64,000 nucleotides of DNA from Paenibacillus sp. PvR098. GTDB taxonomy: Bacteria > Bacillota > Bacilli > Paenibacillales > NBRC-103111. Below, piece by piece: positions 14,488 to 24,627 of the stretch. The stretch covers positions 4,169,501-4,233,500 of the forward strand of contig NZ_JAFIBU010000001.1 of NCBI RefSeq assembly GCF_017833255.1, in the 5' to 3' direction. The stretch's first letter is position 1. Each line of letters opens with the position of its first letter. A program made the position numbers and the translations under genes. A model generated the notes under the pieces. It saw nothing but the letters and a program-made list of their open reading frames with translations, had not been told where the DNA came from and ran no database searches.

Positions 14488-15993
14488 ATGGAAACGATAG
14501 ATTTACTAATGATCGGGTTTGCTCAAGCGCTGACATGGCAGAACCTGCTGTTTTGTCTCATCGGTGTATCCATCGGTATGTTCGTCGGGGTCATGCCCGG
14601 ACTTGGTCCGGTGGCGGGAACGGCTATTCTGATTCCGCTTACTTATGGGATGGATCCGACTTCGGCGATCATTATGTTATCGGGTATTTATTACGGAGCA
14701 ATGTATGGGGGCACCATTACATCGGTATTAATCAATATACCGGGGGAAGCGGCTTCGGTCATCACTTGTCTGGACGGCCATCAGCTGGCCAAACAAGGAC
14801 GGGCGGGGGTGGCTCTGGGCGTTTCGGCCATCGGTTCGTTTGTAGGCGGCATTACTGCGCTTCTCGGGCTGACGTTTATAGCACCGCCTCTTTCTCAGTT
14901 CGCATTGAGATTTGGACCGCCGGAGTTTTTTGCATTAATGCTATTAGGACTGATGATGCTGATCGGACTTATGGGGAAATCGCTGGTGAAAGGGTTTATC
15001 GCGGCGGCATTCGGCCTGATTCTTTCTTTGGTCGGGATTGATCCGATCTCCGGTGCGATCCGGTTTACCTCGGGTGTCCCCGAATTTCTGGGCGGAATCG
15101 ATTTTGTTATCGTTGCGATGGGCCTGTTTGGAATTTCCGAAATTTTAATGAATGCGGAAAATCGCAATAGTACGCACAAGCCGGAGAAGGTAAGAGGGTT
15201 ATTTCCGAGAAAGGGCGAGTGGTCTCCTACGTGGAAATCGATCGGCAGAGGTACCGGATTGGGATTTTTTATCGGTCTCATTCCTGGCGCAAATGCGGTG
15301 CTTGCTTCGCTCGCTTCTTACGCGATGGAGAAAAGGGTAGCCAAAAACCCAGAAAGGTTTGGTAAGGGTGCCATTGAAGGAGTTGCGGGACCGGAAACGG
15401 CCAACAATGCCTGTTCAGGCAGTGCCCTAATTCCATTGTTTACACTAGGTCTTCCCAGTTCGCCAACGGTTGCTGTGATCATGGGGGCGCTGATTATGCA
15501 CGGGCTGCAGCCGGGTCCGCAGCTTTTCAATGAGAACTCGGAATTTGCATGGGCTGTCATTGCCAGTATGTTTATCGGAAATATTATTTTGCTGATCATG
15601 AATCTTCCGTTAGCCAATATGTGGGCCAAAATCGCGCAGATTCCGTATAATATTCTTCTTCCGCTGATCATCATGTTTACTTTGGTTGGAGCTTATACGG
15701 TCCGCAACAATGTGTTTGATGTGGGCGTCATGATTGTGTTCGGACTGATCGGTTATTTGATGAAAAAGCTGGATATCCCCATCGCGGCAACGGTATTGAC
15801 GCTTGTATTGGGCGCGGAAATCGAGGCTTCGCTTCTGCAATCGTTAGCCATTTCCAATGGAAGCTTCTCCATTTTCTTCTCTCGTCCGATCGCAGCGGTG
15901 CTGCTGGTAATCACCACCCTTATTCTTTTCTTCAGCATTTTGGCGGGAGTGAAGAAAAAGAAAGACGTGCTGTCTACGGATTTGGAAATCTGA
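14488..15993 (+). CDS. tctA: tripartite tricarboxylate transporter large membrane subunit (TctA)
   Basis: The 501-residue polytopic protein has GVMPGLGPVAGTAILIPLTYG, YYGAMYGGTITSVLINIPGE and GLIPGANAVLASLASY, which are the two pseudo-repeat signatures of TctA. It forms the sodium- or proton-driven channel for the carboxylate bound by TctC. It starts 12 bases after tctB, so the three are one operon. Confidence 0.95.
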   Translation: METIDLLMIGFAQALTWQNLLFCLIGVSIGMFVGVMPGLGPVAGTAILIPLTYGMDPTSAIIMLSGIYYGAMYGGTITSVLINIPGEAASVITCLDGHQLAKQGRAGVALGVSAIGSFVGGITALLGLTFIAPPLSQFALRFGPPEFFALMLLGLMMLIGLMGKSLVKGFIAAAFGLILSLVGIDPISGAIRFTSGVPEFLGGIDFVIVAMGLFGISEILMNAENRNSTHKPEKVRGLFPRKGEWSPTWKSIGRGTGLGFFIGLIPGANAVLASLASYAMEKRVAKNPERFGKGAIEGVAGPETANNACSGSALIPLFTLGLPSSPTVAVIMGALIMHGLQPGPQLFNENSEFAWAVIASMFIGNIILLIMNLPLANMWAKIAQIPYNILLPLIIMFTLVGAYTVRNNVFDVGVMIVFGLIGYLMKKLDIPIAATVLTLVLGAEIEASLLQSLAISNGSFSIFFSRPIAAVLLVITTLILFFSILAGVKKKKDVLSTDLEI

Positions 15994-16015
15994 TGCTAAG
16001 GAAGAAGGATAGAAT

Positions 16016-17056
16016 ATGGACATGAACACAGCTCAGCTTATTGAATTTTCAAACCGCTGTTTGGTGAAGGCAGGGGTGCCGGACCATGAAGCGGAGATCA
16101 TAACGAACACCATGATTGAAGCGGATGCCAGAGGCATTCACAGTCATGGTCTTATGAGACTGCCGATCTATGTGCAGCGAATCCAAAAAGGCTTGATCCG
16201 CAGCGTTTCTAACGTGGTCGTTGAGCAAGACAGCAAGGCGACAGCGGTGCTGGACGGAACATTTTCGGCAGGACAAGTCGTTGCGACCAAGGCCATGGAA
16301 ATGGCGATGGAGAAAGCCGCAGAATATGGCGTTGGGATTGTCACGGCCAAAAACAGCAACCATTTTGGAATCGCGGGACATTATGCCCTAATGGCCAGCC
16401 AGAAGGGCATGATCGGAATTGTCATGAGCAACACGGCGCCTTTAATGCCTCCCATCGGAGGGGCTGAGAAAGTACTAGGCAACAATCCGTTAGCTATCGC
16501 CGCACCTACCCTAAATAAACACCCGTTACTGTTGGATATGGCTCTTAGTAATGTGGCCTTAGGTAAAATTCTTTTTGCGAAAACGAAGGGGATCTCCATC
16601 CCGGAGGGCTGGGGTGTAGATAAGCAGGGGAACGCTACAACCGATCCTTCTGCTGTGTTAAACGGTGGTTTTATTTTGCCTATGGGTGGTCCGAAGGGAT
16701 TTGGACTTGCTCTGATGGTTGAAATGTTGACCGGCGTATTGTCTGGCGGTGATTTCTCAAAGATGATTCCCTCGATGTATGACTTGACTCAAAGGCAGTC
16801 GATTGCCCATTTTATGCTGGCGATTAATGTATCTTCCTTCATTGAAGTGGAACGGTTCAAAGCGATGACGACTATGCTATCCTCTTACGTGAAAGATGCG
16901 GTTAGGGCAAGCGGCGTGGATGAACTATATTTGCCAGGGGAAATCGAATTTTCTATGGAAGAGAAGCGAATGCAGTCGGGAATACCGATCAGCGACAATG
17001 TGTTGGAAGAATTGCGGCAGTTGGCCGCAGCGCTGCAGGTTCCTGCTTTGAACTAA
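16016..17056 (+). CDS. Ldh2-family NAD(P)-dependent malate/sulfolactate/ureidoglycolate dehydrogenase
   Basis: The 346-residue protein belongs to the type-2 malate/L-lactate dehydrogenase family, which has a non-Rossmann NAD fold. Signatures are EADARGIHSHGLMRLP (catalytic His), GIVTAKNSNHFGIAGHYA, GGAEKVLGNNPLAIAAP and GGPKGFGLALMVEML. Members oxidise 2-hydroxyacids at the L centre or reduce ring imines. A D-isomer-specific 2-hydroxyacid dehydrogenase follows directly, so the pair could invert or oxidise a hydroxyacid such as sulfolactate or a hydroxyphenyl acid. Confidence 0.9.
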   Translation: MDMNTAQLIEFSNRCLVKAGVPDHEAEIITNTMIEADARGIHSHGLMRLPIYVQRIQKGLIRSVSNVVVEQDSKATAVLDGTFSAGQVVATKAMEMAMEKAAEYGVGIVTAKNSNHFGIAGHYALMASQKGMIGIVMSNTAPLMPPIGGAEKVLGNNPLAIAAPTLNKHPLLLDMALSNVALGKILFAKTKGISIPEGWGVDKQGNATTDPSAVLNGGFILPMGGPKGFGLALMVEMLTGVLSGGDFSKMIPSMYDLTQRQSIAHFMLAINVSSFIEVERFKAMTTMLSSYVKDAVRASGVDELYLPGEIEFSMEEKRMQSGIPISDNVLEELRQLAAALQVPALN

Positions 17057-17072
17057 AGAAAGAGGGATCGAG

Positions 17073-18035
17073 ATGTCGGTACAAATTTTGTCTACTTCCC
17101 CATCGTTTGGATTCTATTCCCGAAGACCGGTTGAACTATTGCGAAATGAAGGGTATGGACTGGAATTTTTGCCCCAAGGGGAAAAAGCAACGGAAGATTT
17201 GATAGGAAAATATATTGCGGAGAAGGATGCCCTGATCGCTGGGGTGGAACCCATCACCGCACAAGTGCTGGAGAAAGCAAACCGACTTAAGATTATTGCC
17301 AAGCACGGCGTTGGGGTTGATAACATTGACTTGGAGTATGCCCGGCATAAGGGAATTTATGTCACCAACGCACCGGGCACGAACAGTCATGCGGTAGCGG
17401 ATTTGACGTTCGCTCTTCTCTTGGGACTAGCCAGACAAATTCCTGTAACGGACCTCCGCGTGAAAGAAGGGGAGTGGCCCCGTGTCGTCGGTACGGAACT
17501 ATGGGGAAAGACCATAGGCATTATCGGATTAGGGCAAATCGGTAAGCTGGTAGCCCGGCGAGCCAAAGGTTTTGATATGCGTATTCTTGCCTATGATGTT
17601 TATAGCGATCATGAATATGCCGACCAACATGGGATTACATTCGTTTCTTTAGATACGCTATTGGAGCAATCCGACTTTGTTTCGATTCATATTCCCCATA
17701 CGGAGCAAACGCAAAACCTGATTGGGACGTCGGAATTGAAACGTATGAAAAAGAGCGCTCTAATCTGTAATTTATCTCGTGGAGGAATCATCAACGAGAA
17801 GGCATTATACGATGCGTTGGTACAGGAAGATATTGCGGGTGCCGGATTAGACGTATTTGATCAAGAGCCTCCGAGCAAGGCTCATCCGTTATTGCAGCTG
17901 CCTAATGTCATTGCTACGCCGCATATGGGGGCTTATACCAATGAATCCTTGGAACGTGTAGGGATGATCACAGCCCATAACATTATCAAAACCATGCGGT
18001 CACAAACGCCTGATCATATCATGAATGGATTGTAG
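17073..18035 (+). CDS. D-isomer-specific 2-hydroxyacid dehydrogenase
   Basis: The 320-residue protein has the SerA/GyaR-type layout: a split catalytic domain (KIIAKHGVGVDNIDLEYA, NAPGTNSHAVADLTFALLL) around a Rossmann domain with GIIGLGQIGKLVARRAKGFD, and the late catalytic motif LDVFDQEPP. It lacks the ACT-type tail of biosynthetic SerA, so it is probably a catabolic 2-hydroxyacid or glyoxylate-type reductase. It lies 17 bases after the Ldh2 gene. Confidence 0.9.
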   Translation: MSVQILSTSPSFGFYSRRPVELLRNEGYGLEFLPQGEKATEDLIGKYIAEKDALIAGVEPITAQVLEKANRLKIIAKHGVGVDNIDLEYARHKGIYVTNAPGTNSHAVADLTFALLLGLARQIPVTDLRVKEGEWPRVVGTELWGKTIGIIGLGQIGKLVARRAKGFDMRILAYDVYSDHEYADQHGITFVSLDTLLEQSDFVSIHIPHTEQTQNLIGTSELKRMKKSALICNLSRGGIINEKALYDALVQEDIAGAGLDVFDQEPPSKAHPLLQLPNVIATPHMGAYTNESLERVGMITAHNIIKTMRSQTPDHIMNGL

Positions 18036-18044
18036 GGGTCAAAG

Positions 18045-19181
18045 ATGAGCAGTGACTTGGGATTACCAATGGTACAGGACGAGATGTTGCGTCTCTTAAA
18101 AACGTTAGTGGAATTGGAATCGCCTAGCGACAATCCATCCGCCGTTCATAAGCTGCTGTTATTTTTGAAGGACGTTTGCTGCCAATGGGGTGGACATGCG
18201 GAGTTGTTAGGGGACCAAGACCACCGTGCTCAATTAAAGGTCACCTGGGGAACGGGTGAACGTAAAATATTGATCTTGGCGCATGTTGATACCGTTTGGC
18301 CGCTTGGGGAAGTCGTCAAACGTCCTTTTCGTATCGAAGATGGAAAAGCGTATGGGCCTGGCATTCTGGATATGAAAGCGGGTATTGTGCAAGCGCTATT
18401 TGCCGTGAAAGGGTATGTCGACAGGCTCCAGGGAGAAAGCCGGCAAATTGTCTTTTTATTTACGACCGATGAGGAAATCGGCAGTCCCGCTTCCAGGGCC
18501 TGGATTGAGCAGGAAGCGCAGAATAGCGCTGCGGTTCTTGTAGTCGAGCCTGCGGGGCCTGCGGGGAAATTAAAAGTGGCCCGAAAGGGCTGGGGACTTT
18601 ACGAGCTGAACGTTCTAGGCAAAGCGGCTCACGCCGGCATGGATCCGGAGAACGGAGCCAATGCGGTTGTGGAGTTAGCCCGCCAAGTACTTAGAATCCA
18701 ATCGCTTACGGAAATATCGACCGGGATCAATGTGAACATTGGCGTTATCGAAGGTGGAAGCAGGCCGAATATGGTTCCGGCGGATGCCAGAGCGATGATC
18801 GATATTCGTGTTTCGGATCGAAAGGACATCGAAGTGGTAGAGAGCTTTATGAACCAACTATCGTCTTATACTCCCGGAACAACCGTCCGAATGACCGGTG
18901 GGATGAATCGTCCACCGCTCGAGCAGAATGAAAAGAACCGCGCTTTGTTTTCGTTAGCCAAGGAAGCGGGGACGGCGGCTGGTATCGAGATCAAAGGAGT
19001 TCATGTAGGAGGCGTAAGCGATGGGAATTTCACTTCCTTCTTAGGGGTTCCAACGCTCGATGGGTTAGGGGCGGTTGGGGCTGGCCCTCACGCGCTGCAC
19101 GAACATATTATCATTGACGAGATGGTTCCGAGATCAAAGCTTCTCGTGGAATTGTTTGAACGCATATTTCAAAGCCGATAA
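18045..19181 (+). CDS. M20 family metallopeptidase (CPG2/glutamate carboxypeptidase-like)
   Basis: The 378-residue di-zinc hydrolase shows LAHVDTVWPLGE (zinc His and Asp), GPGILDMKAGIVQALFA, FTTDEEIGSPASRAWIE and a dimerisation domain. The closest group is carboxypeptidase G2, which removes C-terminal glutamate or other acyl-amino linkages. It is the last gene before a strong terminator. In this cluster it may release an amino acid from an N-acyl compound brought in by TctABC; that is inference. Confidence 0.9.
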   Translation: MSSDLGLPMVQDEMLRLLKTLVELESPSDNPSAVHKLLLFLKDVCCQWGGHAELLGDQDHRAQLKVTWGTGERKILILAHVDTVWPLGEVVKRPFRIEDGKAYGPGILDMKAGIVQALFAVKGYVDRLQGESRQIVFLFTTDEEIGSPASRAWIEQEAQNSAAVLVVEPAGPAGKLKVARKGWGLYELNVLGKAAHAGMDPENGANAVVELARQVLRIQSLTEISTGINVNIGVIEGGSRPNMVPADARAMIDIRVSDRKDIEVVESFMNQLSSYTPGTTVRMTGGMNRPPLEQNEKNRALFSLAKEAGTAAGIEIKGVHVGGVSDGNFTSFLGVPTLDGLGAVGAGPHALHEHIIIDEMVPRSKLLVELFERIFQSR

Positions 19182-19210
19182 CTCACTATAACGTGGGTCA
19201 TCGGCTTTTT
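19171..19210 (+). terminator. rho-independent terminator of the LysR-linked cluster
   Basis: AAAGCCGAT..CTCAC pairs with GTGGG..ATCGGCTTT, overlapping the stop codon of the M20 gene, and is followed by a T tract. Confidence 0.85.
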
Positions 19211-19389
19211 CTTCTTCAATACGAAATGGTTCATGAATAATGGATGATTCCTGATAAGGTGGTAAAGCAGTTTAGGCCGGGCTGCTTTGCAGAATATGTC
19301 CAGGCCAGCGATCACTTTATTCGCTTCCAGCCTCGGCGCAAATACGCTTGAAATCGGTGTCCTCACGGCCTCGTATGCTTTGGGGCCAA

Positions 19390-20265
19390 TCAGAGATCAT
19401 TTTTCAACAGCTCTGGGACGGTAAGAAGCTTATAGCTTTGGGTGCGCAGAGCTTTGATGACGCCTGGAAGAGCATCTACTGTTCCCTGCAAGCTTTCGCC
19501 GACGCCTCCTGCGCTGTGCTGCAGGATAATCGATCCGGGACAAGTGTGGGCCAGGATGTTGGCTGCCACCTGCTTACCGTTCAACTGCATCCAATCAAGG
19601 CTGTCCACGTTCCATAATATGATTTTTTTCTTCGCTTTTATGGCTTCTTCCACGATCGTATCGCTAAGGGCTCCGTATGGCGGACGTAAGAGAAAGGGCG
19701 TTGTTCCCGTCACCATGCGGATTACATCGTCTGTTCGTTGAATTTGAGAACGGATGACCTCCGGGCTTAGCTTCGCCATATTGGGGTGGTTCCAGCTGTG
19801 ATTGCCGATCACGTGTCCTTCCCGGGCGATACGGCGCAGCATATCGGGGTTTCTATCGCATCTGCTGCCAACAACAAAAAATGTCGCTTTCACATGGAAT
19901 CGAGCAAGCACGTCGAGTACCTTCGGTGTCCATTGGTCATCGGGACCATCGTCGAACGTCAGGGCCGCTTCTTTGAGGAGCGGACCATGAAGTATGACCT
20001 CGGTCGGATATTTGGATGACCAATCGAGATGCTCGATGTGGGAGGCATGTTCCTCCGGTCTTTCGGGACCTCCGATATGAGGCTCCAACGGCACGGGCTC
20101 TCGTAATCCGCCATTCGTAATCGGAGCGGTAGGATAGCCGTTCCAAGGATCAAAGCCATAAAGATAGGGTGACCAGGCGGCGTACGGCATCATGCAGCCG
20201 AATGGATCGTAAATGATAGAGCCTCGCCAAGTCATCCAGGGTACCCTATAGAAAGGATAGCACAT
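19390..20265 (-). CDS. polysaccharide deacetylase (NodB domain) with Tyr/Trp-rich N terminus
   Basis: The 291-residue protein has a carbohydrate esterase 4 domain: LTFDDGPDDQWTP (about residue 102), zinc motif VIGNHSWNHPN (His156, His160), RPPYGALS, and ILWNVDSLDW. Such enzymes remove acetyl groups from peptidoglycan or chitin-like polymers. There is no signal peptide; the first 80 residues are rich in Tyr, Trp, Pro and Met (for example PWMTWRGSIIYDPFG), as seen in spore-coat and outer-layer proteins, so a role in spore cortex or coat is possible. The ATG follows CTAGGAGGT. Confidence 0.88.
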   Translation of the reverse strand: MCYPFYRVPWMTWRGSIIYDPFGCMMPYAAWSPYLYGFDPWNGYPTAPITNGGLREPVPLEPHIGGPERPEEHASHIEHLDWSSKYPTEVILHGPLLKEAALTFDDGPDDQWTPKVLDVLARFHVKATFFVVGSRCDRNPDMLRRIAREGHVIGNHSWNHPNMAKLSPEVIRSQIQRTDDVIRMVTGTTPFLLRPPYGALSDTIVEEAIKAKKKIILWNVDSLDWMQLNGKQVAANILAHTCPGSIILQHSAGGVGESLQGTVDALPGVIKALRTQSYKLLTVPELLKNDL

Positions 20266-20566
20266 GGTTCAATACCTCCTAGAAGTTCCCGACGGAAAGC
20301 CGACTCCGAGAGCGATAATCAAACAGCGATTCATATAACGGCTTCCGCTCCCCAATCCTACAGCCTATGTGCAACCACTGAAGCGGGTTCCTCTTCTATT
20401 GACCCGGTTGGCTGATCATAAAGTAGTGGGTAAAAGGTCCATCAGCCCGTTCTGACAGTCCTTTTTCTACTGCTGAAATCGAAATATCTGTGACCATGTA
20501 TTTAGACTGTATGAGTCAAAGGTCCTTGATTTTTCCAAAATATATTTAAAAAAATCCCAAAAAAAC

Positions 20567-20594
20567 TAAAGGTTAGGGGTTTCAATGACGATAT
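20567..20594 (+). promoter_or_regulatory. sigma-D-type chemotaxis promoter
   Basis: TAAA at 20567-20570 and GACGATAT at 20587-20594, 16 bases apart, match the Bacillus sigma-D consensus (TAAA, then GCCGATAT) at all but one base. It lies 56 bases before the start of the chemoreceptor, which sigma-D would be expected to control. The rest of the 384-base gap shows nothing else. Confidence 0.7.
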
Positions 20595-20649
20595 AATAAC
20601 TATGCTATGCAATAACAACGTCAACAATACTAACATTGGAGGAGAAGGC

Positions 20650-22386
20650 ATGAACTGGTTTAAAAACTTGTTTAATTGGTTTCATAATCTAAAAATTTCA
20701 CTAAAGTTTATTTTGAGTTTCTCCGTGGTGCTGCTTATTTTGGTAGCCATTGGGGTATTCGGGATCACGAATGCGAGTAAGATCAACAGTAATTTGGAAG
20801 ACATCTATAAGAACCGTCTGGTTGCTATCACCGAACTGGGTACGGTCGCCACAAATTTGCATAGAATCAACAGCAGTATCGGAAGTTATTTGTTAAGCAA
20901 GGATGTTGAAAGCCGGAATGTAGAAAAGAGCAAAATTGACGAGAGCGCCAAAATGATCGAAGAGGCATTACAAGGGCTCTCCGTTGTCCAATTATATGAA
21001 GCGGAAAAAAAGGAATTGGAATTATTCTTGTCCCTATGGGAGCAATATTTGCCTGAAGTGCAAAAGGTCTATGGTTATGTTGACAATAACCAGATGGATT
21101 TTGCGATAACCCATTATCAAAGACACGTATTAATTCGCATGAATGGCGTGGACAGGAGCTTCCAAAATTTTATTGGGATGAACGAAGAGAATGCTCATAC
21201 GGCTTATACGGAATCCAATAAAGTGTTCCAGGGAGTCCTTCAATTCTCTACAATTTTTATCGTGGTTTCTTTTATCGTATCCGCATTACTAGGTTATCTG
21301 ATGACGTCTTCTATTCGCAAGCCGCTTAACCAGTTGTTAGGTCTTTCAGAGAGAATCGGCCGGGGAGATTTATCTCAGAAGATCGACATCAAGCGGAAGG
21401 ATGAATTCGGAGACTTGGCGGGATCATTTGAGAAGATGAGAGTGAATCTGATCGAGATTGTCGAGAACGTAAAGCACTCTTCCGCCATATTGTCTGGCTT
21501 GTTTAATGAAATCCGGGATCACGCTGATAATACAGGCAAGGCATCTAACATGTTTTATGAGGGTCTTCAAGAAAGCGCTGAAAAATCAAGAGTTCAATCT
21601 GAACAAGTTACCAATGATGCGATCATTATCAAGGAGATGGCCCATGGTCTCCAGCAGGTAGCCGGCAGCATCGATCAAATCGGAATCCATTCCATTGAAA
21701 TGGAACAATCGTCTACCAGTGGGGTCACAGTTGTGCAAAAAGCAGTTGAAAAAATAAGCCATGTACAGAAAGAGGTTCATCACTCGTTTGAAACCATGAA
21801 TCATTTGGTGGAGCTATCGAGAGAGATCGAACAAGTGATGCACACGATCAGAAGTATTGCCGAAGAGACGAACCTGTTATCCTTAAATGCCTCTATTGAA
21901 GCGGCACGAGCTGGGGATGCGGGTAGAGGCTTTGCCGTGGTTGCACATGAAGTGAGAAAGCTGGCAGACAACAGCAGCCAAGCAGCGAATCATGTGCAAA
22001 CGATGATTTCCAAAATCCAGGAAGGAAGTAAGAATGCAATGCGGTCCATCGAGCTTTCGCTTCGTGAAATAGACGATGGTCAAGCTAGAGTAGGGGAAGC
22101 CGGTTCCGCCTTCTCCGAAATTCAAAGCTGGATTCTGAACATAAACAATAACATCCAGGATGTATCTGCATCCGTTGAAGAGTTGGCGGCGGGAAGTCAG
22201 CAAATTAATGTTTCCATTCAAGGGATCGAACAATTCTCCTCTCAAACCGCTCAATCGAGTCAGGAATTTGCTGCAATTTCTGCCGAGCAAATCCATTCTA
22301 TGGATCAGGTGATTGGATCCATCAGGCAGTTGTACGAAACGACGCAGGAAATGAACACGGCGATTAATCGTTTCGTTTTGAAATAG
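20650..22386 (+). CDS. methyl-accepting chemotaxis protein with four-helix sensor
   Basis: The 578-residue receptor has an N-terminal transmembrane helix (about 17-39), a four-helix-bundle extracellular domain of about 150 residues, a second helix (about 193-215), a HAMP domain ([22 protein letters not shown]) and the signalling hairpin with [21 protein letters not shown]. The ATG at 20650 follows GGAGGAG; the upstream TTG frame at 20602 has no site. It senses small ligands and controls CheA. The promoter and position before the diol cluster could link it to substrate taxis, but this is speculation. Confidence 0.93.
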   Translation: MNWFKNLFNWFHNLKISLKFILSFSVVLLILVAIGVFGITNASKINSNLEDIYKNRLVAITELGTVATNLHRINSSIGSYLLSKDVESRNVEKSKIDESAKMIEEALQGLSVVQLYEAEKKELELFLSLWEQYLPEVQKVYGYVDNNQMDFAITHYQRHVLIRMNGVDRSFQNFIGMNEENAHTAYTESNKVFQGVLQFSTIFIVVSFIVSALLGYLMTSSIRKPLNQLLGLSERIGRGDLSQKIDIKRKDEFGDLAGSFEKMRVNLIEIVENVKHSSAILSGLFNEIRDHADNTGKASNMFYEGLQESAEKSRVQSEQVTNDAIIIKEMAHGLQQVAGSIDQIGIHSIEMEQSSTSGVTVVQKAVEKISHVQKEVHHSFETMNHLVELSREIEQVMHTIRSIAEETNLLSLNASIEAARAGDAGRGFAVVAHEVRKLADNSSQAANHVQTMISKIQEGSKNAMRSIELSLREIDDGQARVGEAGSAFSEIQSWILNINNNIQDVSASVEELAAGSQQINVSIQGIEQFSSQTAQSSQEFAAISAEQIHSMDQVIGSIRQLYETTQEMNTAINRFVLK

Positions 22387-22400
22387 TGGGCAATGAATGA

Positions 22401-22437
22401 GCGTCGGGGTCTTATGATCCCGGCGTTTTTGTCTTTT
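22401..22437 (+). terminator. terminator after the chemoreceptor
   Basis: CGTCGGGGTC and GATCCCGGCG pair (with two G-U pairs) around TTAT and are followed by a T tract. Confidence 0.8.
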
Positions 22438-22559
22438 TTGAAGGCCACAGATGTAGAAAAAGTCGCAGTCATACAACATGATTTCCCGAGAAATAAATTG
22501 AATATTTAAAATTTATATTGAAATGTTTGGAATGCAATGTTAGAATCACTTTAGGTCAG

Positions 22560-22572
22560 GTGGTAATACCAC
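22560..22572 (+). promoter_or_regulatory. FadR/GntR-type operator upstream of the regulator
   Basis: The perfect palindrome GTGGTAATACCAC contains the TGGT-N3-ACCA core typical of FadR-subfamily (GlcC, LldR, PdhR) regulators. It lies 43 bases before the start of the FadR-family gene, which suggests self-control. Confidence 0.65.
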
Positions 22573-22614
22573 ATAGCCACTCTACTACCTGATCAAAATA
22601 AAGGCGGGATAAAC

Positions 22615-23325
22615 ATGAACTATGCTCCAATAAAAAAACAAAAGGTACATGAGATTATCATAGGTAGAATTAAAGAATCCATCGAATCGGGAGAATTGAA
22701 ACCGGGTGACAAGCTTCCGGCCGAAAGAGACTTGGCAGCCATGTTTTCCGTTTCCAGAGGACCTATTCGTGAAGCCATAAGCGTACTTGCGTCCAAAGGG
22801 ATTATTACGGTCAAACCTGGAAGCGGTATCTTTTTGAACCATAATGATAAGGATGAGTTGTTTTCGTTATTCGACTCCATCTTTAACGATGGAGAACAGG
22901 ATATATTTGAATTGCTGGAGTTACGTCTTGGTGTTGAAAGTTATGCGGCCTTTTTTGCTGCTCAACGAAGAACAGCACAGGATCTGAAACGAATGAAGAG
23001 CGCGCTCGATCAAATGGAAAGTTCAATCAAGCAGGGCGAGCTTGCCGTAGAAGAAGATTTTGCTTTTCACACGGCTATTATTGAAGCCAGTCATAACTCC
23101 ATGATGATCAACACCTTTAAATTAATCTCGGACTTTTTCATTCAAGGTGTGTTTCAGGCCAGAATTGATGCTCTTAAAATTCCGGGCAAAACAGAAGAAG
23201 TATTTGTTGAACACAGACTTGTCTATGAGGCGATCCTTGCTGCAGATGCTGAAATGGCCCGGAAAGCCATGGCAGACCACATTGGCAATATCTCGCATCA
23301 ACTGAATGCGATGGAAGAAATCTGA
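22615..23325 (+). CDS. FadR-subfamily GntR regulator (GlcC/LldR-like)
   Basis: The 236-residue protein has an N-terminal winged helix (IGRIKESIESGELKPGDKLPAERDLAA, then VSRGPIREAISVLASKGII) and a C-terminal FCD all-helical effector domain with the metal-type histidines HTAIIEASHN and DHIGNIS. Members of this group sense glycolate, lactate or pyruvate. The downstream genes for diol and glycolate oxidation make a GlcC-like role likely. A TGGT-N3-ACCA palindrome lies in its own upstream region. Confidence 0.9.
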   Translation: MNYAPIKKQKVHEIIIGRIKESIESGELKPGDKLPAERDLAAMFSVSRGPIREAISVLASKGIITVKPGSGIFLNHNDKDELFSLFDSIFNDGEQDIFELLELRLGVESYAAFFAAQRRTAQDLKRMKSALDQMESSIKQGELAVEEDFAFHTAIIEASHNSMMINTFKLISDFFIQGVFQARIDALKIPGKTEEVFVEHRLVYEAILAADAEMARKAMADHIGNISHQLNAMEEI

Positions 23326-23452
23326 TTCACGGATTCTCTCCAAGCAACCTGGAGAGGAAACCGTTTTAATTATGGTGGAGGCGGTGATGTTTGGATTGAT
23401 ACATATCCAATAGGTGAGAGCATGGAGTAGGATAGAAAGGGGTAGGCGCAAC

Positions 23453-24627
23453 TTGGATAGTTACAAATATTATATGCCCACACATATGGAGTGTGGCCGA
23501 GGACTTGCTAGAAAAGCAGGAGAGTTCTTGAAACCGTTCACAAAAGAAAAAGTATTGATTGTCACCGATCCAGGAGTTAGAAAGGCTAACATTCTGGAGC
23601 CCATTGAAGCTTCTTTGAACAAATACGATATCCCTTACGACATCTTTGATGAAGTGGAACCGAACCCGACGAGTCAGGTGGTCGACAAAGCCATCCAATT
23701 TTTGCGGCAAGGAAAATATGACCTCGTATTAGCCGTAGGAGGTGGCAGCAGTATTGATACGGCAAAGGCGATTGCCGCCATGGCTAATAACACCGGCAGC
23801 ATACTCGATTACGAAGGAGTGAACAAATTACCTAACCCCTCCCTTACGCTCGTAGCTATTCCGACAACGGCAGGTACGGGAAGTGAAGCGACATCGTCTA
23901 CTGTAGTTACGAACACGCAAACTTTATTCAAAACGGCCATCCTCAGCCCGTATTTATATCCGAAGCTGGCCATTTTGGACCCTGAGCTTACTCTCAATTT
24001 GCCGCCTGCAATTACAGCTGCTACAGGAATGGATGCGCTTACTCATGCGATAGAGTCTTATACCTCGAAATTAGCGAGCCCTGTCAGCCAAGCTTTTGCG
24101 ATTCACGCTGTCAAAATGATTGGGGAAAACCTGCACAAGGCCTACTTCGTAGGGACGGACATGGAAAGTAGGGAGAATATGCTGGCGGCCTCTTTTATTG
24201 CCGGCATCGCTTTTGCTCACTCGCGACTAGGAAATGTACACGCGATTTCGCACACGTTTGGGGGCGTTTTCAACATTCCTCACGGCATCGCGAATGCAAC
24301 ATTGCTGCCGTATGTTCTTGCATTTAACCTGCCCGCATGTCCTGAGAAATTCAAGGATATTGCCGCTGCCTTAGGGGAATTGTCAGTGGGTTATCGACGA
24401 TTGAAGCAGGCCGGAAAGCCATTGAAGCTGTCGTAAAGATGAATAAAGCCTTTAACATTCCAAACAACATTAAGGATTTGGGAGTATCACTGGATTACCT
24501 GCCGCAAATGATTAAAGACTCCATGAGAAGCGGAAATGTGTTGGCCAATCCAAGGCTGGCCCATGACAACGATATTAAACAAATTATTGAAAGCGCTTAT
24601 CAAGGTGTGTTATTCCCTTATGGCTAG
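23453..24627 (+). pseudogene. iron-containing alcohol dehydrogenase, frameshifted
   Basis: The gene begins at a TTG (23453) behind AAAGGGG with DSYKYYMPTHMECGRGLARK. It shows the group III signature GGGSSIDTAKAIAAMANN, the metal-ligand region GMDALTHAIESYTS and HSRLGNVHAISHTFGG. Near 24385 the frame shifts: the first frame runs on into a nonsense tail to 24436, while the true continuation (LSTIEAGRKAIEAVVKM) is read in another frame to 24627. A single lost base explains it. The enzyme would oxidise a short diol or alcohol (FucO/1,2-propanediol or ethylene glycol type). It is either a young pseudogene or a sequencing error in a gene of about 390 codons. Confidence 0.85.
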
